Shown here: positions 1 to 8,260 of the stretch, in pieces
Position numbering within the stretch: the first letter of the stretch is position 1
How the letters are laid out: every line of letters begins with the position of its first letter
NCBI GenBank assembly: GCA_040757065.1
Contig: JBFLXR010000002.1
Span: forward strand, 1 to 64,000
From: JBFLXR01 sp040757065
GTDB taxonomy: Bacteria; Pseudomonadota; Gammaproteobacteria; Burkholderiales; Gallionellaceae
DNA length: 64,000 nucleotides
Direction of reading: 5' to 3'
The notes under the pieces: model-generated
Database searches by the model: none
What the model was told of the DNA's origin: nothing
Seen by the model: the letters and a program-made list of their open reading frames with translations, nothing else
Program-made: the position numbers and the translations under genes

Positions 1-19
1 CCTTCCGTCGCGCCAGGCT

Positions 20-751
20 CTAAAACTGCTCGTTCTCACCCAGGTAGCGCCACTGACCCGGCGGCAGGTTGCCGAGCTTCACCTTCCCGATACGGATCCG
101 CTTCAACCCGGTTACTTTCAACCCCACCAGTTCGCACATCCGGCGGATCTGCCGTTTGCGTCCTTCACGCAACACAAAGCGCAACTGATCATCGTTTTGC
201 CAACTCACTTTGGCAGGCTTCAGCTTATGCCCGTCCAGCGACAACCCATGATTCAGCAAGGCCAGCCCGCGTTCGTCCAGTTCGCCTTTCACGCGCACTA
301 GATACTCTTTGTCCACGGTTGAGTCTTCGCCTATCAAATGCTTGGCAATGCGCCCATCCTGCGTCAGTACCAGCAGGCCTTGCGAGTCCGAATCCAGCCG
401 TCCGGCAGGTGCCAGTCCTTTCAAGTGTTGCGGCCGGAACTGGATCCCCGAGGCGTCGCCATCGAAATGCGATTGCGCCGTAATCAGCACGACTGCCGGA
501 CGATGCCCGTCCTCGGCCTGACCGGATACATAGCCCACCGGCTTGTTCAACAAAATCGTCACACGCGACTGCTGCTGACTCTGCGCCGCAGCCAACAAGG
601 TAATCCGCTGGTTCGGATACACCTTCGTTCCCAGTTCGGTCACGCGCTCACCGTCCACCAGCACCCAGCCCCGCTCGATATAACTATCGGCTTCGCGGCG
701 CGAACATAACCCCTGCTCGGACATTAACTTCGATAAACGTACTTTTTCCAT
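20..751 (-). CDS. rluF: RsuA/RluF-family pseudouridine synthase
   Basis: Isomerises uridine to pseudouridine in ribosomal RNA in the cytoplasm. The N-terminus (about residues 4-50) is an S4 RNA-binding domain with the SRREAD signature. The catalytic domain follows, with GRLDSDSQGLLVLTQDG around residue 118 carrying the catalytic Asp, and GRKRQIRRMCE near residue 197. The DSQG variant and the S4 region resemble E. coli RluF (23S rRNA U2604) more than RsuA, but the protein is shorter (243 versus about 290 residues) because the basic C-terminal tail is absent. The ATG is preceded by AGGA. It ends 13 bases from the next same-strand gene upstream, so it may be cotranscribed with it. The family is certain; the exact target base is inferred. 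Confidence 0.85.
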   Translation of the reverse strand: MEKVRLSKLMSEQGLCSRREADSYIERGWVLVDGERVTELGTKVYPNQRITLLAAAQSQQQSRVTILLNKPVGYVSGQAEDGHRPAVVLITAQSHFDGDASGIQFRPQHLKGLAPAGRLDSDSQGLLVLTQDGRIAKHLIGEDSTVDKEYLVRVKGELDERGLALLNHGLSLDGHKLKPAKVSWQNDDQLRFVLREGRKRQIRRMCELVGLKVTGLKRIRIGKVKLGNLPPGQWRYLGENEQF

Positions 752-764
752 TTTTTCCTAACGC

Positions 765-1238
765 TTAGTCGCGCATTTCGACCAGCTTGCCGTCGGCCAT
801 GCGCAAGCGGCGCGACAACGAAACTGCGATTGCCCGGATCACTTTTGCCGCAACACGCGGCGTATCGTCGATCATTTTATCCAGCGCCTCCTTCGTGAGC
901 GTCAACAGCATGCTTTCTCCGCTCGCAATACAAGTGGCCGAGCGGCGCTCGCCGTCCAGCACGGCCATTTCGCCGAACACCCGGCCGGACGGCAATTTTG
1001 CGATTTCCACCAACTCGCCGTCGTCGTCCTCTTTCTGCACTGAAATGCTGCCGGACATCACGATTCCCATGTATTCGCCCGGGTCGCCTTCACGGAAAAC
1101 CGTTTCCCCGCCCGCAACCTTGGTCGAACCGACATAGCGCGCCACCGCTTTCAACTCGCCTTCGCTGAAATCCCGGAACAGCGCGCACTCTCGCAGCAAA
1201 TCCGCGATTTCCTCCAGCAATACGGAATCCCCCAGCAT
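765..1238 (-). CDS. cyclic nucleotide-binding domain protein
   Basis: A single-domain Crp-type effector-binding protein of 157 residues with no DNA-binding helix-turn-helix or enzymatic domain. The beta-roll spans about residues 18-135. The phosphate-binding cassette FGEMAVLDGERRSATC, near residue 88, has the Glu and Arg expected for cAMP or cGMP binding. A good Shine-Dalgarno (AGGAGG) precedes the ATG. The gene starts directly after the stop codon of the yihY gene upstream, with no intergenic base, so the two are almost certainly translated from one message. Its output partner is not evident; the tight link with a YihY membrane protein is the only clue. Confidence 0.85.
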   Translation of the reverse strand: MLGDSVLLEEIADLLRECALFRDFSEGELKAVARYVGSTKVAGGETVFREGDPGEYMGIVMSGSISVQKEDDDGELVEIAKLPSGRVFGEMAVLDGERRSATCIASGESMLLTLTKEALDKMIDDTPRVAAKVIRAIAVSLSRRLRMADGKLVEMRD

Positions 1239-2480
1239 TTACTTTCCTCCTGATTCTTCCACCAATGCCACCTCCGGAAGCGCCTGAAACAAAGCACTCA
1301 GCGGCATTTTCACCTCATCCAGCGCACGTTGACGCACGCTGTTCAGCCAAATCTCGATTTCTGTGTCTTCTGCATGGCCTGTCGCCAGCGATTCGCCGAA
1401 AACAAACAATGCCATCACCTCGTCCGCGTGAACATACTCCGGCGTACGGATCATAACCCAACCGTTACCGGCCAGTTTGCGCACGATTTTGGCATGCGAA
1501 AGCGCGTCGAGAATCTGCTCGGTATCATCGAAACTGATGCCGAGCTGGCGCGACAAGCCGGGCAGCGAATGCACCTTACCGGTTTGCAATCCGTGCGCCA
1601 ACGCTTTTAAAACACGCATGGCATAGTACAAGCGCGTGACCGGCGTGAGTCCTGCAGAAACCGGGCTGCGCCAATGCGACATGGAGGCGGCAATCAAGGC
1701 GCCCAACAACACCGTCAGCCAAGACAAATATATCCAGAGCAGAAAAATCGGAATACTGGCGAATGCGCCGTAGACTAATTTATACGTCGGGAAATGTGCA
1801 ATATACAATCCGAATGCCCGGTTCATCGATTCAAAGGCAATCGAGCCGACCAACCCGCCGATGAAGGCATGGCGCAGCGGCACATAACGATTCGGCACCA
1901 CCCGGAACAGCAAGGTAAACGCCAGCATCGTCAGCAACAGGGGCACCACCCGCAGCAATAAAATGCCGAAAGCCGGCAACGCGTTGGCATATCCGGCCGA
2001 CAATCCGACCAGCCAGGAAGTCAGCGACAAACTGCCGCCAATCAGCAGCGGCCCCAGCGTCAGCACCGACCAGTAAATCAGCACGCGCTGCATCAAAGAA
2101 CGCTGCCGCTGCACGTGCCAGATCATATTGAAGGCGTTGTCGATCGTCAGCATCATCAGCATCGCCGTTAATGCCAGGAAACCGATACCGACTGCCGTCA
2201 GCCGCGCTGCGCTTTCCGCGAACTGCTCCATGTAGCGCGTAATCAGTTTGCCGCCGGTTTCCGGCATCAGATTGCTCAGCACAAATTCGCGGATATGCGC
2301 GGCAAAATCGTCGAACACCGGAAAAGCAGAAAACAATGTCAGCGCAATGGTAATCAGCGGCACCACAGACAACAGCGTCGTGAAGGTCAAGCTCGCCGCA
2401 AGCTGACTACAGCGCTGCTCCTTAAAACGCTTGGAAAGCAGTTTCAGGAAGCTTGTCAGGTCTGTCCAATTCTTTTGCAT
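1239..2480 (-). CDS. YihY/virulence factor BrkB-family inner membrane protein
   Basis: Integral membrane protein of the YihY/BrkB family (formerly mislabelled ribonuclease BN). About six transmembrane helices lie in the first 290 residues, with the family segments LAASLTFTTLLSVVPL and TLGPLL. A cytoplasmic C-terminal domain of about 120 residues looks like a winged-helix fold and ends with an acidic stretch. I chose the ATG giving MQKNWTDLTSFLK, which aligns with family N-termini. A longer reading with 32 extra residues would run into the divergent wrbA promoter. It shares its upstream region with wrbA and is followed with no gap by the cyclic nucleotide-binding gene. The molecular function of the family is unsettled. 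Confidence 0.85.
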   Translation of the reverse strand: MQKNWTDLTSFLKLLSKRFKEQRCSQLAASLTFTTLLSVVPLITIALTLFSAFPVFDDFAAHIREFVLSNLMPETGGKLITRYMEQFAESAARLTAVGIGFLALTAMLMMLTIDNAFNMIWHVQRQRSLMQRVLIYWSVLTLGPLLIGGSLSLTSWLVGLSAGYANALPAFGILLLRVVPLLLTMLAFTLLFRVVPNRYVPLRHAFIGGLVGSIAFESMNRAFGLYIAHFPTYKLVYGAFASIPIFLLWIYLSWLTVLLGALIAASMSHWRSPVSAGLTPVTRLYYAMRVLKALAHGLQTGKVHSLPGLSRQLGISFDDTEQILDALSHAKIVRKLAGNGWVMIRTPEYVHADEVMALFVFGESLATGHAEDTEIEIWLNSVRQRALDEVKMPLSALFQALPEVALVEESGGK

Positions 2481-2502
2481 GGAGGTCGTTCTGAAATACA
2501 AT
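2475..2502 (+). promoter_or_regulatory. sigma-70-type promoter for wrbA
   Basis: TTGCAT (2475-2480), 16 bases, TACAAT (2497-2502). Transcription from it would start around 2509, at or next to the ATG at 2510, which suggests a leaderless message. Inferred from spacing only. Confidence 0.5.
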
Positions 2503-2509
2503 GACGCGC

Positions 2510-3115
2510 ATGATACCTGACAAAGAAATTTTAGTGCTCTATTACAGTCAGCACGGTGCGGTGCGCGAAATGGCACAACTCATCGCGCGTGGCGTGGAAC
2601 AAGTACCCGGCATGCAGGCGCGACTGCGCACCGTACCCAAGGTTTCCGCCAATTGCGAAGCAACTGCCCCTGCCGTACCGGACACCGGCGCACCCTACGC
2701 CGAGCTGCAAGACTTAGAAGAATGCTGCGGACTCGCGCTGGGCAGCCCTACCCGTTTCGGCAATATGGCGGCGTCCATGAAGTATTTCTGGGACGGCACC
2801 ACGCCGCTCTGGCTAAAACACGCGCTGGTCGGCAAACCCGCTGCAGTCTTTACCTCCAGCGGCACCATGCACGGCGGACAGGAAAGCACGCTGCTGAGCA
2901 TGATGACGCCGCTGCTGCACCACGGCATGCTGATCCTCGGCCTGCCTTACTCGGAACCGGAACTGGCTGCCACCCAGAGCGGCGGCACGCCCTACGGCGC
3001 CAGCCATGTAGCAGGCGTTGCCAACGACCAGCCGATTACCGCACACGAAAAGAAGTTGTGCATGGCGCTGGGCAAGCGCTTAGCCCTGATTGCGAGGAAA
3101 CTGTCCGATGAATAA
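2510..3115 (+). CDS. wrbA: NAD(P)H:quinone oxidoreductase, WrbA type
   Basis: Flavodoxin-like FMN enzyme that reduces quinones by two electrons in the cytoplasm and so limits semiquinone formation. The N-terminal ILVLYYSQHGAV segment is the FMN phosphate-binding loop. The family signature GSPTRFGNMA lies near residue 80, and TSSGTMHGGQESTL is the WrbA-specific segment. About 200 residues is the normal family length. There are two possible starts. ATG at 2501 lies inside the predicted -10 box, while ATG at 2510 fits a leaderless transcript and gives MIPDKEILVLYYS. I prefer 2510. The downstream hugZ-like gene overlaps the end by 8 bases, so the pair is an operon. Confidence 0.88.
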   Translation: MIPDKEILVLYYSQHGAVREMAQLIARGVEQVPGMQARLRTVPKVSANCEATAPAVPDTGAPYAELQDLEECCGLALGSPTRFGNMAASMKYFWDGTTPLWLKHALVGKPAAVFTSSGTMHGGQESTLLSMMTPLLHHGMLILGLPYSEPELAATQSGGTPYGASHVAGVANDQPITAHEKKLCMALGKRLALIARKLSDE

Positions 3116-3821
3116 TGCACGTGAAGCCCGTCAGTTGTTGCGCGCCCACCGTTATGGCGCGCTTTCCACCTTGTCGAAAAAGTTCGACGGCCACCCGTTC
3201 GGCTCGATTACACCTTATCTGACCGATACCGACGGCAGTCTGCTGATACTCATCAGCACCCTGGCCGAACACACCAAGAACATCCAGAACGACCCGCGCG
3301 TCAGCCTGATTACGCATAATCAGAACGACCCGCACATCCAAACACAAGGCCGCGTCACCGTAGTCGGCACCGCCGAACCGGCTGGGAATAAGGAAGTCGT
3401 TGGCAAACGCTATCTGCGCTATTTCCCGGAAGCGGAAACCTATTTTGCCATGCACGATTTTTCGTTTTATCGCATCGTACCGCAGGCTATCCGCTATATC
3501 GGCGGCTTCGGCAACATCCACTGGGTGCAGGCCGTCAATTACCTGCTGCAACCCTACCCGCTTCCGGAACAGGAAAACGAAATTTTGGCGCACATGAATG
3601 CCGACCATGCCGACATGCTGGCGCGCTGCTGCCAGCACCGCCATCAGCACGCTCCGTCCTCGGTTGCCATGCTCGGCATCGACTGCGACGGTTTCGACAT
3701 CCGCGCCGACGACCGAGTTTACCGTTTCGACTTTAACGAGCCCGTGCTGAACGCCGGACAGGCCCGCCAAGCTCTGGTCGATCTGGCACACAACCTACCC
3801 AGCACATTCGAAGTTGACTGA
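3108..3821 (+). CDS. HugZ-like FMN/heme-binding protein (PNPOx fold plus DUF2470)
   Basis: The first 150 residues form a pyridoxamine-phosphate-oxidase-like split barrel (GALSTLSKKFDGHPFGS; the IGGFGNIHWV motif near residue 140). The C-terminal DUF2470 domain contains EILAHMNADHADML. This architecture is that of the HugZ heme-utilisation family, some members of which degrade heme; whether this one does is inference. I chose the ATG at 3108, which overlaps the wrbA stop region and gives MNNAREARQLL, rather than one 18 bases upstream. Being coupled to wrbA, it may share a role in flavin or redox metabolism. A strong terminator follows the stop. Confidence 0.8.
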   Translation: MNNAREARQLLRAHRYGALSTLSKKFDGHPFGSITPYLTDTDGSLLILISTLAEHTKNIQNDPRVSLITHNQNDPHIQTQGRVTVVGTAEPAGNKEVVGKRYLRYFPEAETYFAMHDFSFYRIVPQAIRYIGGFGNIHWVQAVNYLLQPYPLPEQENEILAHMNADHADMLARCCQHRHQHAPSSVAMLGIDCDGFDIRADDRVYRFDFNEPVLNAGQARQALVDLAHNLPSTFEVD

Positions 3822-3836
3822 GATGCGCCGTACCAA

Positions 3837-3870
3837 CGACAAGGGGCGCTTTTGCGCCCCTTGTCGTTTG
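3837..3870 (+). terminator. Rho-independent terminator after the wrbA-hugZ pair
   Basis: Perfect 13-bp stem: left arm 3837-3849, TTTT loop, right arm 3854-3866, followed by a short T-run. It lies between convergent genes and lacks a T-run on the minus strand, so it mainly serves the plus-strand operon. Confidence 0.8.
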
Positions 3871-3883
3871 AATATCCCGCAGC

Positions 3884-4942
3884 TTATTTTTTGGTTTTCG
3901 CCTTGGTCTTAACAGCCGACTTTGTCGGCTGCACCTCTTCCGTCGCCTTCACCGGCTCGGCAGTCGGCTTAACTTCCTTTTTCTCGCCCGCGCAGCCGCT
4001 GTTGTTCACCACGCCGTCCGGCATCACAGTATGGCAAAGCAGCGCCCCGTTCAAAGCCGCATCGGTCAAATTCGCCCCCGTCAGATCGGCCTCGGTCAAA
4101 TCGGCCCCCAACAGCACCGCCCCGGTCAAATTGGCGCGTTCCAGCCGTGCCCCTCGCAATACAGCTTTGCTCAGATTGGCATCGGTCAGATTGGCTTGCG
4201 ACAAGTTGGCGCGATCCAGATTGGCACGTGCCAGATTCGCCTCAGTCAGATTCGCCTTGGGCAAGCTGGCCTTGAACAAATTCGCCTGTGCCAGATTCGC
4301 CATGTAGAGCTGAGCCGCGCCCAATTCGGCGGATGCCAGATTCGCTTCCGCCAGTGCGGCGTTCACGCACACGGTTTGCGGCTTGATGGTACAGCCGTTA
4401 ATCACATTCGCGGCAGGAGTAACGGCTGCGCCGCTTTCCACTTTCGGCTTCTCGGCCTGACAACCGGCGTTGTTCACGATACCGTCCGGCATGGTGGTAC
4501 GGCACAGCGTAGCGCGGAAGAATTTGGTGTCATTCAACTGCGCGCCCGCTAAGTTGGCATCGGTCAGATTCGCCTCAGTAAAATTGGCATGATCCAGTTT
4601 TGCCCCAGTCAGATTCGCACCGGAAAGATTCGCACCGGTCAGGTCGGAAAAAAAGAAGTTCACGCGCTGCAAGTCGGCCCCGGAAAAATTCACCCCCATC
4701 AACTTACTCTTATAAAAATTGGTGCGTACGAATTTTCCTTTGGAAAAATCGCTGCGGGCAAAGTTGCCTTCATGCATGTCGGTGCCTGAATAATCCGCTC
4801 CGGGCTGCTTGGCATCCGGCATTTCTGCCCCCAAACATTGCGAATTCTGTCGCGGCGTGCAAGTTCCCCACGCCCAGCTCGAAGAAGTTGCCGCACTCAA
4901 CATCAAACCCGAAACAATTAGCCCTGCAACTTTCAAGCGCAC
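3884..4942 (-). CDS. exported pentapeptide-repeat protein
   Basis: The mature protein is almost entirely A(D/N)LxX pentapeptide repeats, which fold as a right-handed beta-helix. The repeats fall in two blocks. Each block ends in a near-identical cap, LCRTTMPDGIVNNAGC and LCHTVMPDGVVNNSGC, with paired cysteines, so the gene arose by internal duplication. A Lys/Thr/Glu-rich tail ends in KTKAKTKK. The start is likely the GTG at 4942: it follows GAGGT by 5 bases and gives a clean signal peptide ending near SSSWAWG. An ATG at 4954 is also possible. Periplasmic or surface location is inferred. No function can be assigned; cytoplasmic pentapeptide proteins can mimic DNA, but this one is exported. 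Confidence 0.75.
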   Translation of the reverse strand: MRLKVAGLIVSGLMLSAATSSSWAWGTCTPRQNSQCLGAEMPDAKQPGADYSGTDMHEGNFARSDFSKGKFVRTNFYKSKLMGVNFSGADLQRVNFFFSDLTGANLSGANLTGAKLDHANFTEANLTDANLAGAQLNDTKFFRATLCRTTMPDGIVNNAGCQAEKPKVESGAAVTPAANVINGCTIKPQTVCVNAALAEANLASAELGAAQLYMANLAQANLFKASLPKANLTEANLARANLDRANLSQANLTDANLSKAVLRGARLERANLTGAVLLGADLTEADLTGANLTDAALNGALLCHTVMPDGVVNNSGCAGEKKEVKPTAEPVKATEEVQPTKSAVKTKAKTKK

Positions 4943-4955
4943 ATCACACCTCATT

Positions 4956-4990
4956 GAATAAAGAAAAAGCGGCATGCTTGGCATGCCGCT
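4956..4990 (-). terminator. Rho-independent terminator of leuA
   Basis: On the minus strand a 10-bp perfect stem (arms 4968-4977 and 4981-4990) with a 3-base loop is followed by a T-rich tract (4956-4967). It separates leuA from the pentapeptide gene, whose start lies just beyond the tract. Confidence 0.85.
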
Positions 4991-5018
4991 CAATTGGATA
5001 AGAGAATCCCCTAAAAGT

Positions 5019-6554
5019 TCACACCTGCGGATGCGCGCGCTCGGCCCCGGCATGTAACTTGTTGAGTGCATTCAGGTAGGCTTTGGCAGATGCCACCACG
5101 ATATCAGTATCCGCACCTTGCCCGTTGACCACACGCCCACCCTTGGACAAACGCACGGTCACCTCGCCTTGCGCGTCGGTGCCACTGGTGATGTTGTTCA
5201 CCGAATACAGCAACAATTCCGTACCGCTGTGCACGACCTGCTCGATAGCCTTAAAAGTTGCATCCACCGGGCCGCCGCCTTGCATTTCTGCGTCATGGGT
5301 TTGCCCGCCGACACTCAGCGTCACTTGCGCCTTCGGCAGCACGCCGGTTTCGGAGTGCGCGCGCATAGCAACCAATTGGTAATGCTCGCATACCGTCGCC
5401 GCACTTTCTTCGCTGACCAATGATTGCAAATCTTCGTCAAAGATTTCGCTCTTGCGATCAGCCAACTCCTTGAAGCGTGCGAAAGCGGCGTTTAATGCCT
5501 CTTCGCTTTCCGGTGCGATGCCCAGCTCCTGCAAACGGGTGCGGAATGCATTGCGACCGGACAACTTGCCCAAGGTCAATTTGTTGGTACTCCAACCCAC
5601 GTCTTCCGCACGCATGATTTCGTAGGTTTCGCGGTGCTTCAGCACTCCGTCCTGATGAATGCCGGATTCGTGCGCGAATGCATTCGCGCCGACAATCGCC
5701 TTATTCGGCTGTACCGGGTAGCCGGTAATGCTGGACACCAGCTTGGAAGTCGGCACGATCTGTGTGGTATCGATCCGGGTATCGCAATCGAACACATCGC
5801 GGCGGGTCTTCACAGCCATCACGATTTCCTCGAGCGAAGCATTGCCCGCACGTTCGCCCAAGCCGTTAATAGTACATTCGACTTGGCGCGCACCGTTCAT
5901 CACTGCCGCCAATGAGTTGGCCGAAGCCATCCCCAGGTCATTATGGCAATGGGTCGACCAGATCACCTTGTCGGCATTCGGCACGCGTGCAATCAAATCA
6001 CGGAAACGTTCGCCCCACAACATCGGAATGCTGTAACCGACGGTATCCGGCACATTAATGGTTTTCGCTCCGGCCTGAATCACCGCATCGAACACGCGCA
6101 CCAGAAAATCCATCTCGGAACGCACCGCATCCTCGGCGGAAAATTCCACATCGTCGGTATATTCCAGCGCCCATTTCACTGCCTGCACTGCGCGCTCGAC
6201 CACTTGGTCTTCGCTCATGCGTAACTTATGCTGCATGTGAATCGGGCTGGTCGCAATAAAGGTGTGAATACGACCGGACTTAGCCGGACGAATCGCCTCT
6301 CCGGCACGTCGGACATCGTTTTCACTGGCACGCGCCAACGAGCACACAGTCGAGGTTTTAATGGTTTCGGCAATCGACTTCACAGCATCGAAGTCGCCGG
6401 GACTCGCTGCGGCAAAGCCGGCCTCAATTACGTCCACACCCAGTTTTTCCAACTGACGGGCAATACGCAACTTTTCTTCTTTGGTCATCGACGCGCCGGG
6501 GCTTTGCTCGCCATCACGCAACGTCGTATCGAATATAATCAAACGGTTAGACAT
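5019..6554 (-). CDS. leuA: 2-isopropylmalate synthase
   Basis: First committed step of leucine synthesis: condenses acetyl-CoA with 2-oxoisovalerate. The HMGL-like TIM barrel starts with FDTTLRDGEQSPGASM, where Arg and Asp bind metal and substrate. HCHNDLGMA, near residue 200, provides metal ligands. The C-terminal third (about 390-511) is the LeuA allosteric dimer domain for leucine feedback. The ATG giving MSNRLIIFDTTLRDGEQ is preceded by GGAG; an in-frame start 14 codons upstream is not needed. At 511 residues it matches the family length. It lies after pssA but has its own promoter at about 6723-6751 and a leader with a leucine-rich small ORF. Confidence 0.95.
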   Translation of the reverse strand: MSNRLIIFDTTLRDGEQSPGASMTKEEKLRIARQLEKLGVDVIEAGFAAASPGDFDAVKSIAETIKTSTVCSLARASENDVRRAGEAIRPAKSGRIHTFIATSPIHMQHKLRMSEDQVVERAVQAVKWALEYTDDVEFSAEDAVRSEMDFLVRVFDAVIQAGAKTINVPDTVGYSIPMLWGERFRDLIARVPNADKVIWSTHCHNDLGMASANSLAAVMNGARQVECTINGLGERAGNASLEEIVMAVKTRRDVFDCDTRIDTTQIVPTSKLVSSITGYPVQPNKAIVGANAFAHESGIHQDGVLKHRETYEIMRAEDVGWSTNKLTLGKLSGRNAFRTRLQELGIAPESEEALNAAFARFKELADRKSEIFDEDLQSLVSEESAATVCEHYQLVAMRAHSETGVLPKAQVTLSVGGQTHDAEMQGGGPVDATFKAIEQVVHSGTELLLYSVNNITSGTDAQGEVTVRLSKGGRVVNGQGADTDIVVASAKAYLNALNKLHAGAERAHPQV

Positions 6555-6635
6555 TCTGCACTCCAAGACAATTCGTTCAAACTTCGGCCTCCGCACCGCG
6601 AAAACAGACTGTTACTGCTGATATTGGGTAGATAT

Positions 6636-6716
6636 TTAGCGCGCGAAGCGCAGCTTCAGCGCTGCCAGCAGGCTGAACGTGGAATGCAACTGAGAGAGGT
6701 AACGTGAGAAATGCAT
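6636..6716 (-). CDS. putative leucine-rich leader ORF upstream of leuA
   Basis: A 26-codon ORF, MHFSRYLSQLHSTFSLLAAL followed by KLRFAR, starts essentially at the predicted leuA transcription start. Six of its 26 residues are leucine (positions 7, 10, 16, 17, 20, 22), four of them CTG. It ends 81 bases before the leuA ATG. I see no Shine-Dalgarno, so it would be leaderless, and no clear terminator hairpin with a T-run between it and leuA. A role as an attenuation leader peptide is inference. Confidence 0.35.
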   Translation of the reverse strand: MHFSRYLSQLHSTFSLLAALKLRFAR

Positions 6717-6722
6717 GGGGCG

Positions 6723-6751
6723 ACTATAACGATTTTTGCCGGCCCGCGCAA
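6723..6751 (-). promoter_or_regulatory. sigma-70 promoter of leuA
   Basis: On the minus strand TTGCGC (6746-6751), exactly 17 bases, TATAGT (6723-6728). The predicted start of transcription is about 6716, giving a leader of about 160 bases before leuA. It lies just downstream of the pssA stop. Confidence 0.65.
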
Positions 6752-6765
6752 TAGTCCGCGCTCGC

Positions 6766-7530
6766 TCAGGGCAGCTCCGGCTTGACCGGCTCCGTTTTTT
6801 TCTTGCGCCAGCCCAGCACGCCATCCACATAACCCGACAGAGTATACCCAAGGAACAGCAAAAACAGCACCCCCGGCGGGTAGCTGGAAATCAGTATAAA
6901 GAACAGCGCGATCAGAAACACGACGATGAACGGCACGCTCTTGCGCATGTTGAAACTCTTAAAGCTGAAATAGCGCAGGTTGCTCACCATCGTCAGTCCG
7001 GCGAATACGGTCAGCACCGCAGCCTGCCAGCGCACTTCCGCCCCGGTATAGTGATTATCCAGCATCACCCAGACAAAACCGGCTACCAAGGCAGCGGCGG
7101 CCGGGCTCGGCAGCCCTTGGAAATAGCGCTTATCGACCACTTCGATATTGGTATTGAAACGCGCCAGACGCAATGCAGTGCCTGCGCAATAGATGAATGC
7201 AGCGAACCAACCCCACTTGCCCAGACCGATCAGCGCCCATTCATAAATCACCAGCGCCGGTGCCACGCCGAACGACACCATGTCCGACAGGCTATCGTAT
7301 TCTGCGCCGAACTCGCTTTGGGTATGGGTCAGGCGCGCCACGCGCCCGTCCAGCCCGTCCATCACCATTGCTACGAAAATCGCCACAGCGGAATATTCGA
7401 ACTTGGCGTTCATCGCCTGCACAATCGCGTAAAACCCGGCAAACAGGGCCGCCGTGGTAAACAAATTGGGCAGCAGGTAAATGCCGCGCCGACGCAGCTT
7501 GCCGGGTTGGCGTGGAGCCTGATCGTTCAT
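6766..7530 (-). CDS. pssA: CDP-diacylglycerol-serine O-phosphatidyltransferase
   Basis: Inner-membrane enzyme making phosphatidylserine from CDP-diacylglycerol and serine, the precursor of phosphatidylethanolamine. The CDP-alcohol phosphatidyltransferase signature DG-x2-AR-x8-G-x3-D-x3-D is present at about residues 58-85 (DGLDGRVARL then EYDSLSD). Several hydrophobic helices follow (about 98-115, 140-160, 175-195, 205-240). At 254 residues it is the PssA type of Gram-positive bacteria and betaproteobacteria rather than the unrelated E. coli PssA. It starts 3 bases after the psd stop, so the two enzymes of the pathway are cotranscribed. Confidence 0.92.
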   Translation of the reverse strand: MNDQAPRQPGKLRRRGIYLLPNLFTTAALFAGFYAIVQAMNAKFEYSAVAIFVAMVMDGLDGRVARLTHTQSEFGAEYDSLSDMVSFGVAPALVIYEWALIGLGKWGWFAAFIYCAGTALRLARFNTNIEVVDKRYFQGLPSPAAAALVAGFVWVMLDNHYTGAEVRWQAAVLTVFAGLTMVSNLRYFSFKSFNMRKSVPFIVVFLIALFFILISSYPPGVLFLLFLGYTLSGYVDGVLGWRKKKTEPVKPELP

Positions 7531-7533
7531 AGA

Positions 7534-8184
7534 TTATCGGGTCTGCAATACCGCCAGTATGGTTTCGGTGGCGGACACTTTATCACCAATCGCAACTTTA
7601 ACGGTAGCATCCAGCGGCAGATAGACATCCACCCGGGAACCGAAACGGATAAAACCGTAGCGCTGACCGCGCGTCAGAACATCGCCGGCATTGACGTAGC
7701 ACAGAATGCGTCGCGCGATCAGTCCGGCCACTTGTACCGCTGTCACGGTCTGTCCGTCCGCCGTTTGCAGCACGACCGCATTGCGCTCGTTCTCCAACGA
7801 GGCTTTATCGAGATCGGCATTCACGAACTTGCCGGGAAAGTATGCCACCTTCTGCACCGCGCCATCCACCGGACTGCGGTTGGAATGCACGTTGAACACG
7901 TTCATAAACACACTGACCTTGATCGCATCGCGGTCAGCGTAAATATCTTTGGTGCGTTCGACCGCCACGATACGGCCGTCCGCCGGCGACAATACTGCAC
8001 CAGCCTCTTGCGGAATCGTACGTGCGGGATCACGGAAAAATTGCAACACAAACAGGGCAATGCCCCACGCCAGCCAAGCAACAGCTCCGCCGACAAAGAA
8101 ATCCATCAGCAAGGCAAACGTGATTGCCGCTGCCAGAAATGGCCACCCTTCGCGGGCGATAATAGGATGAGGATAGGAACGCAT
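7534..8184 (-). CDS. psd: phosphatidylserine decarboxylase proenzyme
   Basis: Decarboxylates phosphatidylserine to phosphatidylethanolamine at the inner membrane. It is a self-cleaving proenzyme: the FGSR motif near residue 184 marks cleavage between Gly and Ser to give the pyruvoyl prosthetic group. Further family motifs are LSPADGRI and FMNVFNVHSNRSP. One hydrophobic hairpin near residues 15-45 anchors it. The short length (about 216) is the archaeal-type Psd usual in betaproteobacteria. I favour the ATG giving MRSYPHPIIAREGWPF, which matches homologous N-termini, over a start 10 codons upstream. The ilvC terminator lies upstream, so its transcription may depend on readthrough or a promoter near 8190. 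Confidence 0.9.
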   Translation of the reverse strand: MRSYPHPIIAREGWPFLAAAITFALLMDFFVGGAVAWLAWGIALFVLQFFRDPARTIPQEAGAVLSPADGRIVAVERTKDIYADRDAIKVSVFMNVFNVHSNRSPVDGAVQKVAYFPGKFVNADLDKASLENERNAVVLQTADGQTVTAVQVAGLIARRILCYVNAGDVLTRGQRYGFIRFGSRVDVYLPLDATVKVAIGDKVSATETILAVLQTR

Positions 8185-8220
8185 GAAAAACGATCTATAA
8201 AGGTACGGCATCAAAAGCAG

Positions 8221-8251
8221 AAAGGGTGGAGCTGCTGCTCCACCCCTTCCG
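8221..8251 (-). terminator. terminator downstream of ilvC
   Basis: On the minus strand a GC-rich stem (arms about 8237-8248 and 8222-8232, one mismatch) with a 4-base loop is followed by TTTCTGCTTTTG. It separates ilvIHC from psd-pssA. Confidence 0.65.
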
Positions 8252-8260
8252 TGGCACTGC

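Noticed and set aside
4030..4790. Many short near-repeats of about 15 bases, at first glance like an array
   Set aside because: They are the codons of pentapeptide repeats, with no constant repeat and no unique spacers, so not CRISPR.
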